DNA of 64,000 nt from Streptomyces sp. JH34 (GCF_029428875.1 NZ_JAJSOO010000001.1:5270001-5334000); one strand, 5' to 3'; numbered from the stretch's first letter, positions 52,011 to 60,991 are shown. Notes: a model not told the origin generated them from the letters alone. A program made the numbers and translations.

Positions 52011-52653
52011 CGCGGCCCAGTGCCGACGCCCCGGCGGCCAGCCGCTCCACGCGCGCCCAGTCCTTCGCCGCCACCGCGTCGCCGGGCACCATCCAGCTGC
52101 CGCCGACACAGCCGACGTTGGGCAGGGCCAGATACGACGGTGCCGAGGCCAGGGAGACGCCGCCCGTCGGGCAGAAGCGGGCCTGGGGGAGCGGCGAGGC
52201 CAGTGCCTTCAGATACGCGGTGCCGCCCGCGGCCTCGGCGGGGAAGAACTTCATCTCCGTGATCCCGCGCTCCAGCAGCGCCACGACCTCGGACGTCGTC
52301 GAGACGCCCGGCAGGAACGGCAGGCCCGAGGCCTTCATCGCGTCCAGCAGGGCGTCCGTCCAGCCGGGGCTGACCAGGAAGCGGGCCCCTGCCGCGACGG
52401 TCTCCGCCACGTGCGCCGGGGAGATGACCGTGCCCGCGCCGACCACGGCGTCCGGGACCTCCGAGGCGATCGCCCGGATCGCGTCGAGGGCGGCGGCCGT
52501 GCGCAGCGTGACCTCGATGGCGGGCAGTCCGCCCGCGACGAGCGCGCGGGCCAGCGGCACGGCGTCGGCCGCGTCCTCCAGGACGACGACGGGGACGACG
52601 GGGGCGAGGTCCAGCACGGAGGCGGACACGGCGGCGGGCGCGGAGGAGGTCAT
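52006..52653 (-). CDS. eda: 2-dehydro-3-deoxy-phosphogluconate (KDPG) aldolase
   Basis: 215 residues of the KDPG/KHG aldolase TIM barrel: VVPVVVLEDAADAVPLARAL, ALVAGGLPAIEVTLRT (catalytic Glu), VGAGTVISPAHV, FLVSPGWTDALLDA, MKFFPAEAAGG (Schiff-base Lys) and FCPTGGVSLASAPSYLAL. It splits KDPG to pyruvate and glyceraldehyde-3-phosphate, or acts on related 2-keto-3-deoxy sugars. No other Entner-Doudoroff gene is nearby, so it may serve hexuronate or galactonate catabolism. A palindrome 29-50 nt upstream is the likely operator. Confidence 0.88.
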   Translation of the reverse strand: MTSSAPAAVSASVLDLAPVVPVVVLEDAADAVPLARALVAGGLPAIEVTLRTAAALDAIRAIASEVPDAVVGAGTVISPAHVAETVAAGARFLVSPGWTDALLDAMKASGLPFLPGVSTTSEVVALLERGITEMKFFPAEAAGGTAYLKALASPLPQARFCPTGGVSLASAPSYLALPNVGCVGGSWMVPGDAVAAKDWARVERLAAGASALGRG

Positions 52654-52681
52654 GGACTCATCCTGCCGCGAGGACCGCACA

Positions 52682-52703
52682 ATGCGCAACGAGCGTTGCG
52701 CAT
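52682..52703. promoter_or_regulatory. Palindromic operator candidate upstream of eda
   Basis: ATGCGCAAC, GAGC, GTTGCGCAT: perfect 9-bp arms. A third half-site (GATGCAACGC) follows at once, so GTTGC/GCAAC occurs three times within 52686-52713. The pattern resembles IclR/GntR-type sugar-acid regulator sites. Confidence 0.6.
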
Positions 52704-52725
52704 GATGCAACGCACCTCCGACAGG

Positions 52726-53526
52726 TCAGTGGATCTCCGTGACCACCACGTCGAGCGCCCAGGGCCGCCCCGCCCGCTCGGGGGCCTTCGCCTCCACCAC
52801 GTATCCGAGGTCGCGCAGTGCCTCCACCAGCTCCGCGGGACCCTTCGGGCGGGCCCCGGCCGACAGCAGGTCGCGCACCATCCGGCCCTTGGTGGCCTTG
52901 TTGAAGTGGCTGACCACGGACCGCTTCTCCACCCCGTCCACGACCCGGGACTGGAGCACGCGCACGCTCACCGTGCGCTCCGCGACCTCGCCCGAGGGCT
53001 TCCACGCCCCGGCGTACGCGGACGAACGCAGGTCGAGGACCGGCCCGGTCCCGGCCGCCTCCGGCATGACCGAGGCCATCGGGGCGCGCCAGTGCGCGTT
53101 CAGGGCGCCCAGCCCCGGCAGCTTCACCCCCATCGAGCAGCGGTACGAGGGGATCCGGTCGCCCACCCGCACCGCGCCCCACAGCCCCGAGAAGACCAGC
53201 AGCGACGTCCCGGCCCGCCGCTTGGCCGCGGTGTCCAGCGTGGCCAGGCCGAGGGCGTCGTACAGCACCCCGGTGTAGATCTCCCCGGCCGGCCGGGTCC
53301 CGGATGTCCGCAGCTCAGCGTTCTTCGCGATCTCGCCCCGCAGCCCCTCGCTCAGGCCGAGCACCTCGCGGGCCTTCTCCTCGTCCGCCACGCACAGCTC
53401 GACCAGCTCGTCGAGGATCGCGGCCCGGGCGTCAGCGAGGCCCGGCAGGGACAGGGACTCCGGCTTGAGCGGCGCCCCGCGCCCCGAGGCGGCCTTACCT
53501 TCGGAGGGCGGCAACAGCACGAGCAC
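52726..53526 (-). CDS. Peroxide stress protein YaaA (DUF328)
   Basis: 266 residues starting MLVLLPPSEGKAASGRGAPL and containing YTGVLYDALGLATL, SLLVFSGLWGAVRVGDRIPS, YRCSMGVKLPGLG and VVSHFNKATKGRMVRDLL, all diagnostic of DUF328/YaaA. In E. coli YaaA lowers free iron and protects DNA under peroxide stress. GTG start with GGAG 7 nt upstream. It may be co-transcribed with eda. Confidence 0.92.
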   Translation of the reverse strand: MLVLLPPSEGKAASGRGAPLKPESLSLPGLADARAAILDELVELCVADEEKAREVLGLSEGLRGEIAKNAELRTSGTRPAGEIYTGVLYDALGLATLDTAAKRRAGTSLLVFSGLWGAVRVGDRIPSYRCSMGVKLPGLGALNAHWRAPMASVMPEAAGTGPVLDLRSSAYAGAWKPSGEVAERTVSVRVLQSRVVDGVEKRSVVSHFNKATKGRMVRDLLSAGARPKGPAELVEALRDLGYVVEAKAPERAGRPWALDVVVTEIH

Positions 53527-53661
53527 GGGCGATCTCCTTCATACGCGGCTCAGGGCCTCTCACACGCGAGAAGCCCTCCGGCAAGGGTACGGTCCGGCCC
53601 GCGCCGGGTCCGCCGGGAGACCGGGATGCCGACCCCGTCGCCCCCGCCTACGCTCGATGGC

Positions 53662-55101
53662 ATGCCCCGCCGCCAGCTTCGTATGACCGGCGCGGACGGC
53701 GCCCCGCTGAGGGCGGCCCTGCACGCGCTGCGCCTCCGCCTCGGCCTGCCCGCCGGCTTCCCGCCCGCCGTCATGGCCGAAGCCGCGGAGGCGGCCGGGT
53801 CCCCGGACCTGTCGGGCCACCGGGACGCCACCGACCTGCCGTTCCTCACCATCGATCCGCCGGACTCCACGGACCTCGACCAGGCGATGTACCTGGAGCG
53901 CCGTCCGCACGGCTTCCGGGTGCACTACGCCATCGCCGACGTCGCCGCCTTCGTCCGGCCCGGCGGGGCGCTCGACGCCGAGGCGCACCGGCGTGTGACG
54001 ACCCTGTACTTCCCCGACGGCAAGGTCCCCCTGCACCCTCCGGTGCTCTCCGAGGGAGCCGCGAGTCTCCTCCCCGGCGGGCCCCGCCCCGCCGCGCTCT
54101 GGCGGATCGACCTCGACACCGAGGGCCGCACAGTCGCCACCGAGGTGCGCCGGGCCCTCGTGCGCAGCCGCGCGAAGCTCGGGTACGCGGACGTCCAGCG
54201 GCAGATCGACGCCGGTACCGCGGAGGAACCGCTCGCCCTGCTGAAGGACATCGGCCTCCTCCGCGAGCAGCAGGAGACCGTCCGGGGCGGCATCTCGCTC
54301 GACGTGCCCGAGCAGGAGATGGTCGAACGCGACGGAGGCTACGACCTCGACTACCGCGCACCCGTGCCCGCCGAGAGGTGGAACGCCCAGATCTCCCTGC
54401 TCACCGGCATGGCCGCCGCCGGGATCATGCGGGACTCGGGCACCGGCATCCTGCGGACGCTGCCGGTCGCCCCCGACGGCGCCGTCGCCCGGCTCAGGCG
54501 CTCCGCCGAAGCGCTGCACATCGACTGGCCGCACCACGTCGCGTACGCCGAGGTGGTGCGCTCCCTCGACCCCAAGGAGGCCGCCCATGCCGCCTTCCTC
54601 CAGGAGTGCACCACGCTCCTGCGCGGCGCCGGGTACAGCGTGTTCGACCACGGAGAGCTCCCCGCACCGGCCGTGCACGCCGCCGTCGCCGAGCTCTACA
54701 CCCACTGCACCGCGCCGCTGCGCCGCCTCGTCGACCGCTACGCCGCCGAGCTGTGCCTCGCGGCGAGCGCCGGGCGGGAGCCGCCGGAGTGGCTGCTGCA
54801 GGCGCTGGACGGCCTGCCGAAGGAGATGGCCGAGGGGACCCGCCGCGCGAACACCGTGGAGCGCGAGTGCGTGGACCTCACGGAGGCGGCGCTGCTCGGG
54901 GGCCGGGTCGGCCAGGTCTTCGACGCCTTCGTGATCGACGTCGAGGACGACGACCCGGCCGTGGGCACCGTGCACGTCCAGGACCCGGCGATCGTCGCCC
55001 GGATCGAGTCCGGTGCCCCGCTCCCGCTGGGCGAGCGGCTCCAGGTGCGCCTCACCCGGGCGGACCTCGGCCCGACGAAGGTGCTGTTCGCACCCGCCTG
55101 A
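53662..55101 (+). CDS. RNB-domain ribonuclease (RNase II/R family)
   Basis: 479 residues. The RNB active-site block is LTIDPPDSTDLDQAMYLERR near residues 70-88 (Asp quartet), followed by YAIADVAAFVRPGGALDAEA, YFPDGKVPLHPPVLSEGAAS and YTHCTAPLRRLVDRYA. The N-terminal cold-shock domains and a clear C-terminal S1 domain are absent, so this is the short actinobacterial form. It is likely a 3'-5' exoribonuclease. ATG 53662 is the start; the open frame extends upstream but without coding character. Confidence 0.88.
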   Translation: MPRRQLRMTGADGAPLRAALHALRLRLGLPAGFPPAVMAEAAEAAGSPDLSGHRDATDLPFLTIDPPDSTDLDQAMYLERRPHGFRVHYAIADVAAFVRPGGALDAEAHRRVTTLYFPDGKVPLHPPVLSEGAASLLPGGPRPAALWRIDLDTEGRTVATEVRRALVRSRAKLGYADVQRQIDAGTAEEPLALLKDIGLLREQQETVRGGISLDVPEQEMVERDGGYDLDYRAPVPAERWNAQISLLTGMAAAGIMRDSGTGILRTLPVAPDGAVARLRRSAEALHIDWPHHVAYAEVVRSLDPKEAAHAAFLQECTTLLRGAGYSVFDHGELPAPAVHAAVAELYTHCTAPLRRLVDRYAAELCLAASAGREPPEWLLQALDGLPKEMAEGTRRANTVERECVDLTEAALLGGRVGQVFDAFVIDVEDDDPAVGTVHVQDPAIVARIESGAPLPLGERLQVRLTRADLGPTKVLFAPA

Positions 55102-55225
55102 GCGCGGGCGGGCGCCCGGGGCCGCCCGGCGCCAGGTCCGTGACGACCGGCTTGTCCGCATCTCGTACGATCACGTCCTCGGTTGCGGACTGCGTACCGA
55201 CTCCGTACCAGGGAAGGTCTTACGC

Positions 55226-55759
55226 GTGAGTGACCTCGCCATCGCCCCCACGGCCGACAGGCCCCGGCAGATCATCGCCGCCGCGCGTGCACTGCTGGAG
55301 GCGGAGGGTCCGGAAGCGCTCACCATGCGCCGGCTGGCGGACCGGGTGGGCGTGAAGGCGCCGTCCCTCTACAAGCACTTCCCGGACAAGTCCTCCGTGG
55401 TGGCGGCCCTGGCCGCCGAGATGCTCGGCGAGACCGCCGGGGTGCTCACGGCCGCCGAGGCGGCGGCCCCCGGCTCCTTCTCCGCACTCGCCACCGCCTA
55501 CCGCGCCTACGCCCTGGCGCACCCCCACCTCTACCTCCTCACGATGGGCCGCGCCCTCCCCGCCGGGGGAGCGGCGGACGCCGCGGCCGCCCCGCTGTTC
55601 CGTGCCGCCGGTGGCGACGAGGACCGGGCCCGGGCGGCCTGGGCCTTCGCCCACGGCATGGTCGTCCTGGAGCTCAACGGCCGCTTCCCACCGGGCGCCG
55701 ACCTCTCCGCGGCCTGGGAGGCGGGCATCGCGGCCTTCACCCCCGGCCCCGCCGGGTAG
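55226..55759 (+). CDS. TetR/AcrR-family regulator
   Basis: 177 residues with helix-turn-helix RQIIAAARALLEAEGPEALT, then RVGVKAPSLYKHFPDKSSVV (about residues 12-58) and a C-terminal helical domain of the TetR_C_33-like kind (YRAYALAHPHLYLLTMGRAL, AWAFAHGMVVLELNGRFPPG). GTG with GGGAAGG about 9 nt upstream. The upstream 120 nt contain direct CCGTACC/CGTACC repeats that could be its operator. Its target is unknown. It ends 12 nt before the RNase P RNA gene. Confidence 0.85.
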   Translation: MSDLAIAPTADRPRQIIAAARALLEAEGPEALTMRRLADRVGVKAPSLYKHFPDKSSVVAALAAEMLGETAGVLTAAEAAAPGSFSALATAYRAYALAHPHLYLLTMGRALPAGGAADAAAAPLFRAAGGDEDRARAAWAFAHGMVVLELNGRFPPGADLSAAWEAGIAAFTPGPAG

Positions 55760-55771
55760 CATGGTGACCAC

Positions 55772-56180
55772 GGCAGACGAGCCGGGCGGACGGCCGCGTG
55801 AGGATCCCAGGATCCTCCCGAGGAACGTCCGGGCTCCACAGGGCAGGGTGATGGCTAACGGCCACCCGGGGTGACCCGCGGGACAGTGCCACAGAAAACA
55901 GACCGCCGGGGACCTCGGTCCCCGGTAAGGGTGAAACGGTGGTGTAAGAGACCACCAGCGTCCGAGGCGACTCGGACGGCTAGGTAAACCCCACCCGGAG
56001 CAAGGTCAAGAGGGAGCGCCCCGGTGCTCCTGCGCGAACGTCCGAGGGCTGCCCGCCCGAGTTCGCGGGTAGACCGCACGAGACCGGCAGCAATGCCGGT
56101 CCTAGATGGATGGCCGTCTCCCCGGCCGCCGCGAGGCGACCGGGCGACAGAACCCGGCGTACAGCCCGACTCGTCTGCCG
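55772..56180 (+). ncRNA. rnpB: RNase P RNA (bacterial type A)
   Basis: Conserved cores are in order: GAGGAACGTCCGGGCTCC near 55820, AGGGTGATGGCTAAC, ACAGAAAACAGACCGCC, AAGGGTGAAACGGTGGTGTA, GAGCAAGGTCAAGAGGGAGC near 55998 and the 3' core AGACCGCACGAGACCGGCAG, ending CCTAGATGGATGGCCG. The 5' arm 55772-55787 pairs with 56164-56179 with one mismatch, giving helix P1 and the approximate ends. It forms the catalytic subunit that matures tRNA 5' ends. About 405 nt, normal for Streptomyces. Confidence 0.95.
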
Positions 56181-56639
56181 CTCCACTCGCGGTCCCCCCC
56201 ACGGAAACGTACGGCTCGCCCTGGAAACGGGCCTTTGACCCGCGCCGCCGGCCGGTCGGCGATCCGGGGCCACGCCCTCCGCGTCCCGGAAGGTCCGGGC
56301 CCGTCGTCCCGCCCTTGCCCGCCGGCCCGGCAGCTGTTCCAGCCGTTGGCCGGCTCCCTCCCGCAGCGGCCCTCCTGCTCCGTCGAGTGAGCGCCTGCGG
56401 CGTTTCCGGCGCCGGAGACCCTCGTTCCCGGCAAGATCCGTGCGCAAGGTTCCAGCCACACCGTCGACGAACGCCTCCGGCATGCGGAGGGAAGTTGATC
56501 ACTTGTACCCCAAACCCGATAGGCTCCGTCGCGGCGCGGCGAGTTGACTCGAACTCACTCGGCCGCTGTCGCGCTGCCCGCTCGATGTGTGCGGCGCCCG
56601 CAAGCCGTTGTTCGATTGTGTTGCTCTCGAAGGATGCAG
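56181..56639 (+). other. Non-coding gap between rnpB and cvnA
   Basis: About 460 nt with no convincing open frame on either strand. It should hold the rnpB terminator and the conservon promoter. A weak TTGATC (56495-56500) and TAGGCT (56520-56525) pair with 19-nt spacing is the best promoter candidate I see. Confidence 0.5.
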
Positions 56640-58355
56640 ATGGAACGTGCCACTCCACCACCGGCGACACGTGCCCCCGTCGCCTGGTACGGCTGGTGGC
56701 TGATGCCGCTGGCCTTAGGAGCCGGAACCGTCGCCGCCGCAGTGGCGGGACCTGAACAGGTGCAGATACCCGCGACGTTCGCGGGTTCCGCGGTCACCGT
56801 CGCAGGCGCGGCCTGCGTGAGGCTCCTCGTCCGGACCCGGACCCGACTCGGCCGCGCGAAGGACGACTTCCTCTCGGCCCAGACCGAGCACTCCCAGCAG
56901 CGCTACGCGGATGTGCGCAGCAGGGAACAGGGATTCGCGGCCGAACGCTCCGCCGCCGAGGCGAAACTCGGCGAGCGGACGGCGGCCTTCGAGGCCCGGC
57001 TCGCGGAGCAGGCCGAGGCCTACGAGGCCGGTCTCGCCTCGCGGACCCGCGCCATGGAGGAGAACCTCGCACTCCAGCAGGCGGCCGTCGCCAGGCTCGG
57101 AGACAGTGACCTCCCCGAAGCGATCGGGCGACTGCGTGACGGCGAGGCCATCGACGACATCCTGGACGAGGTCGGACAGGACGCCGACGCGAGTCCACAA
57201 CTGCGCGCCGCGCGACGCAAGGTCCTCAGAACCGCGCTGCTCGGTGTCGAAGAAGAGCTGAATCGTTCCACCTCGGCCGAACAGGCCGTGGTCGGCATCG
57301 GCAGCCGGATCCACGTGCTGACGGGCCGCCTGCGCGGACGGCTGCACGAGATGCAGGGCGAACACGGGCGGCTGCCCACGGTGGCCCAGGGGCTCATGGA
57401 GCTCGACCAGGAGATCGGCCCCGCCGACTGCCTCGCGGCCAGCATCGGAGTGCTCGGTGGCTCGGACCGGCCCGGACGCCAGTGGCAGGAACCCCAGCGG
57501 CTGCTCAGCGTGGTGCGGGGCGGCATAGGGCGCATCAAGGACTTCAACCGCGTCCAGGTCCGGCACCTGCCCGAACTCGGTGTCGACGGCGGCCTGGTGG
57601 ATCACCTCACGCTGATCTTCGCCCACCTCCTCGACAACGCGGCACGCTACTCGCCGCCCACCGAGCCCGTGGTCGTCTCCGGCAAGGAGGTTCCCAACGG
57701 TGTCGGCATCGAGATCCAGGACGCGGGCAAGGGCCTGAGCGACGAACGCAAGCGCGAGGCGGAGCAGTCCATCGCGGGCACCTCGAAGGGCCCCGGCCTC
57801 GGAGGCATCTCGGAGGACGCCAACCTCGGCCTGCGCGTGGTCGGTGCCCTGGCGCGCCGCTACGGCATCCGGGTCACCTTCGCGGACTCGCCGTGGCTCG
57901 GTACCTCCGTGGTCGTGGTGGTTCCCCACAAGTACTTCAGCCACCTGCCCGCCCCCGTGACCGAGTCGGCCGTGCCCGCCGCGGGAAGGGCCCAGCCGGC
58001 CGCCCTCGCCCCGGGACGGGCGGAGCCGGCGGCCCCCGAACCGGCGGCGTTCGCCGCGCCCGCGGCGAGCACCGAGGCCACCGGAACCATGGACACCACA
58101 CCCGGCGGCCTGCCGCGACGCAGGAGCAGGCGGCCGGACGCGCCGAGCGCCCGCCCGGCCACCGCCGACCGGGCCACGGAGTCCATGGCCGCCGTGCCGC
58201 CGGACGCCTCGTTCGCCGGCCTCGCCGCCTTCGCCACGGCCGGACGCGAGAGCGCCCCGCCCGGAGCGACGACCGCGCAGGCCGGACCGGACCCCCGTGG
58301 GACGACTTCCGGCCGCGAGACCAACCGCACTGAAGAGAGCGACCACTCCACATGA
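56640..58355 (+). CDS. cvnA: Conservon sensor kinase-like ATPase (CvnA type)
   Basis: 571 residues. It has two N-terminal transmembrane helices (WYGWWLMPLALGAGTVAAAV and VQIPATFAGSAVTVAGAACV) and a coiled coil (about 75-160). A histidine-kinase-like HATPase follows (LIFAHLLDNAARYSPPTEPV, IEIQDAGKGLSDERKRE, GLRVVGALARRYGIRVTF), with no usual phosphoacceptor His box, then an Ala/Pro-rich tail. CvnA proteins act upstream of the CvnB-D module. Codon 26 is TTA (56715-56717), so translation should depend on the bldA tRNA. ATG 56640 has AAGGA at 5-nt spacing; ATG 56634 overlaps it. Confidence 0.9.
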   Translation: MERATPPPATRAPVAWYGWWLMPLALGAGTVAAAVAGPEQVQIPATFAGSAVTVAGAACVRLLVRTRTRLGRAKDDFLSAQTEHSQQRYADVRSREQGFAAERSAAEAKLGERTAAFEARLAEQAEAYEAGLASRTRAMEENLALQQAAVARLGDSDLPEAIGRLRDGEAIDDILDEVGQDADASPQLRAARRKVLRTALLGVEEELNRSTSAEQAVVGIGSRIHVLTGRLRGRLHEMQGEHGRLPTVAQGLMELDQEIGPADCLAASIGVLGGSDRPGRQWQEPQRLLSVVRGGIGRIKDFNRVQVRHLPELGVDGGLVDHLTLIFAHLLDNAARYSPPTEPVVVSGKEVPNGVGIEIQDAGKGLSDERKREAEQSIAGTSKGPGLGGISEDANLGLRVVGALARRYGIRVTFADSPWLGTSVVVVVPHKYFSHLPAPVTESAVPAAGRAQPAALAPGRAEPAAPEPAAFAAPAASTEATGTMDTTPGGLPRRRSRRPDAPSARPATADRATESMAAVPPDASFAGLAAFATAGRESAPPGATTAQAGPDPRGTTSGRETNRTEESDHST

Positions 58356-58762
58356 CGCAACAGGGAACCGACGTGAGCTGGGCACTCCGGGATCTGACGG
58401 AGAGCATCCGGGAGATCCGCTTCGCCCTCGTGGCCTCCAGCGACGGCAAGGCCATCACCTCCTACGGCGCCGACGACCCCGACGACGTGGACCGCTTCGC
58501 CGCCGTGGTCGCCGGCCTGCAGGCCCTCGCGCAGCCCGTGGCCGAGCAGTTCCCCACCTACGCGGGACAGTTGCGCCTGGCGATGATCGAGGTCGACGGC
58601 GGTCACCTCTTCGTGGTGCGGGCCGGTGTGGAGACGTACCTCGGGGTCCTCGCCAAGGAGGGACTCGACCAGGGCCTGCTCGGACACCAGATGAGGGACC
58701 TGGCGCGCAGGATGGGTGAGCTTCTCGGCACCAGCCCGCGCCTGGAGGAGCACTCTGGATGA
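58352..58762 (+). CDS. cvnB: Roadblock/LC7 domain protein (CvnB type)
   Basis: 136 residues with a Roadblock/LC7 fold: WALRDLTESIREIRFALVAS, DGKAITSYGADDPDDVDRFA, LRLAMIEVDGGHLFVVRAGV and YLGVLAKEGLDQGLLGHQMR. In conservons this protein is thought to regulate the CvnD GTPase and to bind the CvnA membrane protein. ATGA overlaps at both ends couple it to cvnA and cvnC. Confidence 0.93.
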   Translation: MTQQGTDVSWALRDLTESIREIRFALVASSDGKAITSYGADDPDDVDRFAAVVAGLQALAQPVAEQFPTYAGQLRLAMIEVDGGHLFVVRAGVETYLGVLAKEGLDQGLLGHQMRDLARRMGELLGTSPRLEEHSG

Positions 58763-59130
58763 GTGGTCCCCGCCGACCGACGGACCCGCCCGGTCTCGAG
58801 CGCTACTACGTCCTCACCGGGGGACGCAGCGGACCGGGTGGTTCGGCGTCGACCCTGGACGTGGCGACCCTCATCATCTCCAACGCCGTGGCCGGGACCG
58901 GCCTGCAGCACGAGCACGAGGAGATTCTGCGGCGCTGCCGTGATCCGCTGTCGGTGGCCGAACTCGGCGCCCATCTCGGATTGCCCTTCAACATTCTCGC
59001 GGTACTCCTGGCCGATCTGCTGGACGCAGGCCGTGTCGAGGCCCGTGATCCCATCCCGGCGTCCGGCGCCGGCCGCGGGCCCGACCTCGCGCTCCTTGAG
59101 GAGGTACTCAGTGGACTTCAAAGGCTTTGA
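58759..59130 (+). CDS. cvnC: DUF742 protein (CvnC type)
   Basis: 123 residues with ERYYVLTGGRS, LDVATLIISNAV and the winged-helix-like EEILRRCRDPLSVAELGAHL, then LPFNILAVLLADLLDAGRVE. DUF742 proteins are the third member of every conservon, with a DNA-binding-like fold but no proven DNA target. It starts on an ATGA overlap and its last 20 nt overlap the start of the GTPase gene. Confidence 0.93.
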   Translation: MSGPRRPTDPPGLERYYVLTGGRSGPGGSASTLDVATLIISNAVAGTGLQHEHEEILRRCRDPLSVAELGAHLGLPFNILAVLLADLLDAGRVEARDPIPASGAGRGPDLALLEEVLSGLQRL

Positions 59131-59716
59131 CCATCCCGACCGGCAGCCGGCCGGGGGCACCCGCTCGGTGAAGGTGATGATCGCGGGCGGATTCGGTACC
59201 GGGAAAACCACCCTGGTGCGCTCGGTCAGCGACATCAAGCCGCTCACCACCGAGGAGACGCTGACCCAGGCCAGCGTGGACGTCGACGACCTGATCGGAG
59301 TGGCGGACAAGCAGGAGACCACCGTCAGTCTCGACTTCGGCAAGATCGGCATCAACGACGAGCTGGTGCTGTACCTGTTCGGGACACCCGGGCAGGAGCG
59401 TTTCTGGTTCCTGTGGAACGGCCTTTTCAAGGGTGCCCTCGGAGCCGTCGTGCTGGTGGACACCCGGCGACTCGCCTCCAGCTTCCGGGCGATCGAGGAG
59501 ATGGAGCGGCAGGACGTGCCGTTCGTCATCGCCCTCAACATGTTCCCCGACTCCCGGAACCACCCGGTCGAGGAGATACGCGACGCCCTGGACATCCCCG
59601 AACACACCCCGGTCGTGACCTGCGACGCCCGCGACCGCAACTCCAGCCGCGACGTGCTGATCGCCCTGATCCGCCACCTCAAGGCACGCTCCGACGCCGC
59701 CCTGGAGCCCCGATGA
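59111..59716 (+). CDS. cvnD: Small Ras-like GTPase (CvnD type)
   Basis: 201 residues with P-loop MIAGGFGTGKTTLVRSVSDI near residue 22, effector-region TQASVDVDD, G3 LFGTPGQERFWFLWNGLFKG, G4 variant IALNMFPDS and G5-like TCDARDRNS. This is the MglA/CvnD-type G protein of conservons. GTG 59111 has GAGGAGG 6 nt upstream. The stop overlaps the P450 start (ATGA), so the oxygenase is part of the signalling operon. Confidence 0.94.
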   Translation: MDFKGFDHPDRQPAGGTRSVKVMIAGGFGTGKTTLVRSVSDIKPLTTEETLTQASVDVDDLIGVADKQETTVSLDFGKIGINDELVLYLFGTPGQERFWFLWNGLFKGALGAVVLVDTRRLASSFRAIEEMERQDVPFVIALNMFPDSRNHPVEEIRDALDIPEHTPVVTCDARDRNSSRDVLIALIRHLKARSDAALEPR

Positions 59717-60969
59717 CCGATCACCCGGCGAACGACACGGACGGCACCCGCGGCTGCCCCGTCGCGCACGGCGGCGGGGACGACCTCACCCGGCTGTACG
59801 GGCCGGACGCGGCGATCGATCCGCAGGGCATCTACGGGCGGCTCCGCAAGGAGCACGGTGCGGTGGCACCCGTACTGCTGGAGGGAGACGTCCGCGCCTG
59901 GCTGGTCCTCGGCTACCGCGAGAGCCGGCGTGTGCTCGACAACCCCCTCCAGTTCAGCCGGGACTCACGCATCTGGCGGGACTGGAAGGAAGGGGGCGTC
60001 GAGGAGACGTCGCCACTGATCCAGATGCTCGGCTGGCGCCCCGACTGCGTGTCCCAGGACGGCGAACCCCACCGCAGGCTGCGCAGGGCCGTCACCGACA
60101 ACCTGGACACGCTCGCGGGACGGGGCATCCGGCGCCACGTCACGCACTTCGCGAACAAGCAGATCGACGCGTTCGCCGGGAAGGGCAGCGCCGACCTGGT
60201 GGCGGAGTACGCCGAGTACCTGCCGATGCTCGTGCTGACACGGCTGTTCGGGCTCCCGGCGGCCGGAGGGCGCAGCCTCGCGGTTTCCTGTGCCCAGGTC
60301 ATCAAGGGCGGTCCGGACGCCCTCGAGCACAACGACCGCATCATGCAGATCCTCGGGGAACTCGCCGAACGCAAGCGTGCCGAGCCCGGCCCCGACTTCA
60401 CCACCGGGCTGCTCGGGCACGCCGCGGGTCTCGACGAGGAGGAGATCCTCAGCCATCTGCGCCTGGTGCTGATCACCGCCCACACCACGACAAGCAACCT
60501 GCTGGCCCGGGTGCTGGAACTGGTCCTCACCGACGCCTCCCGGCTCGCGGGGCTCGTCAGCGGCCAGCGGTCCGTGTCCGAGGTCGTCGAGGAGGTCATG
60601 TGGAACACCCCGCCGCTGGCCGTCCTCCCGGGGCGTTTCGCCACGGCGGACCTCGAACTCGGCGGTGCGCAGGTCAAGGAGGGCGACCTGCTGGTGCTGG
60701 GGCTGGCGGCGGGCAACCTCGACCCGGACATCCGGCCGGACCCGGGGGTCTCCGTGCACGGCAACCAGTCGCACCTCGCGTTCAGCGGCGGACCTCATGA
60801 GTGCCCCGGCCAGAACATCGGCCAGGCCATCATCGAGACCGCCGTCGACGTCCTGCTGCACCGGCTGCCCGGGCTGCGCCTGTCGGTACCCGCCGACGAA
60901 CTCACCGCGACCGCCTCCACCTGGGAAGCGCGCCTGGACAGCCTCCCGGTCGAGTTCGCCGCGGTCTGA
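59713..60969 (+). CDS. Cytochrome P450, CYP157-like, with ExxW in place of ExxR
   Basis: 418 residues. The heme-thiolate loop AFSGGPHECPGQNIG has Cys364. The I-helix part LVLITAHTTTSNLLARVLEL keeps the Thr run but not the usual AGxET. The K-helix reads EVVEEVMWNTPP, so the nearly universal ExxR arginine is Trp297 (E294-V-M-W297). I recall the same substitution for the CYP157 family, which lives in conservons. The oxidised substrate is unknown; the adjacent terpene synthase makes a terpene a plausible candidate. It is coupled to cvnD by ATGA. Confidence 0.9.
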   Translation: MTDHPANDTDGTRGCPVAHGGGDDLTRLYGPDAAIDPQGIYGRLRKEHGAVAPVLLEGDVRAWLVLGYRESRRVLDNPLQFSRDSRIWRDWKEGGVEETSPLIQMLGWRPDCVSQDGEPHRRLRRAVTDNLDTLAGRGIRRHVTHFANKQIDAFAGKGSADLVAEYAEYLPMLVLTRLFGLPAAGGRSLAVSCAQVIKGGPDALEHNDRIMQILGELAERKRAEPGPDFTTGLLGHAAGLDEEEILSHLRLVLITAHTTTSNLLARVLELVLTDASRLAGLVSGQRSVSEVVEEVMWNTPPLAVLPGRFATADLELGGAQVKEGDLLVLGLAAGNLDPDIRPDPGVSVHGNQSHLAFSGGPHECPGQNIGQAIIETAVDVLLHRLPGLRLSVPADELTATASTWEARLDSLPVEFAAV

Positions 60970-60991
60970 CCGGCCCCCCGTCCCCACTCGG

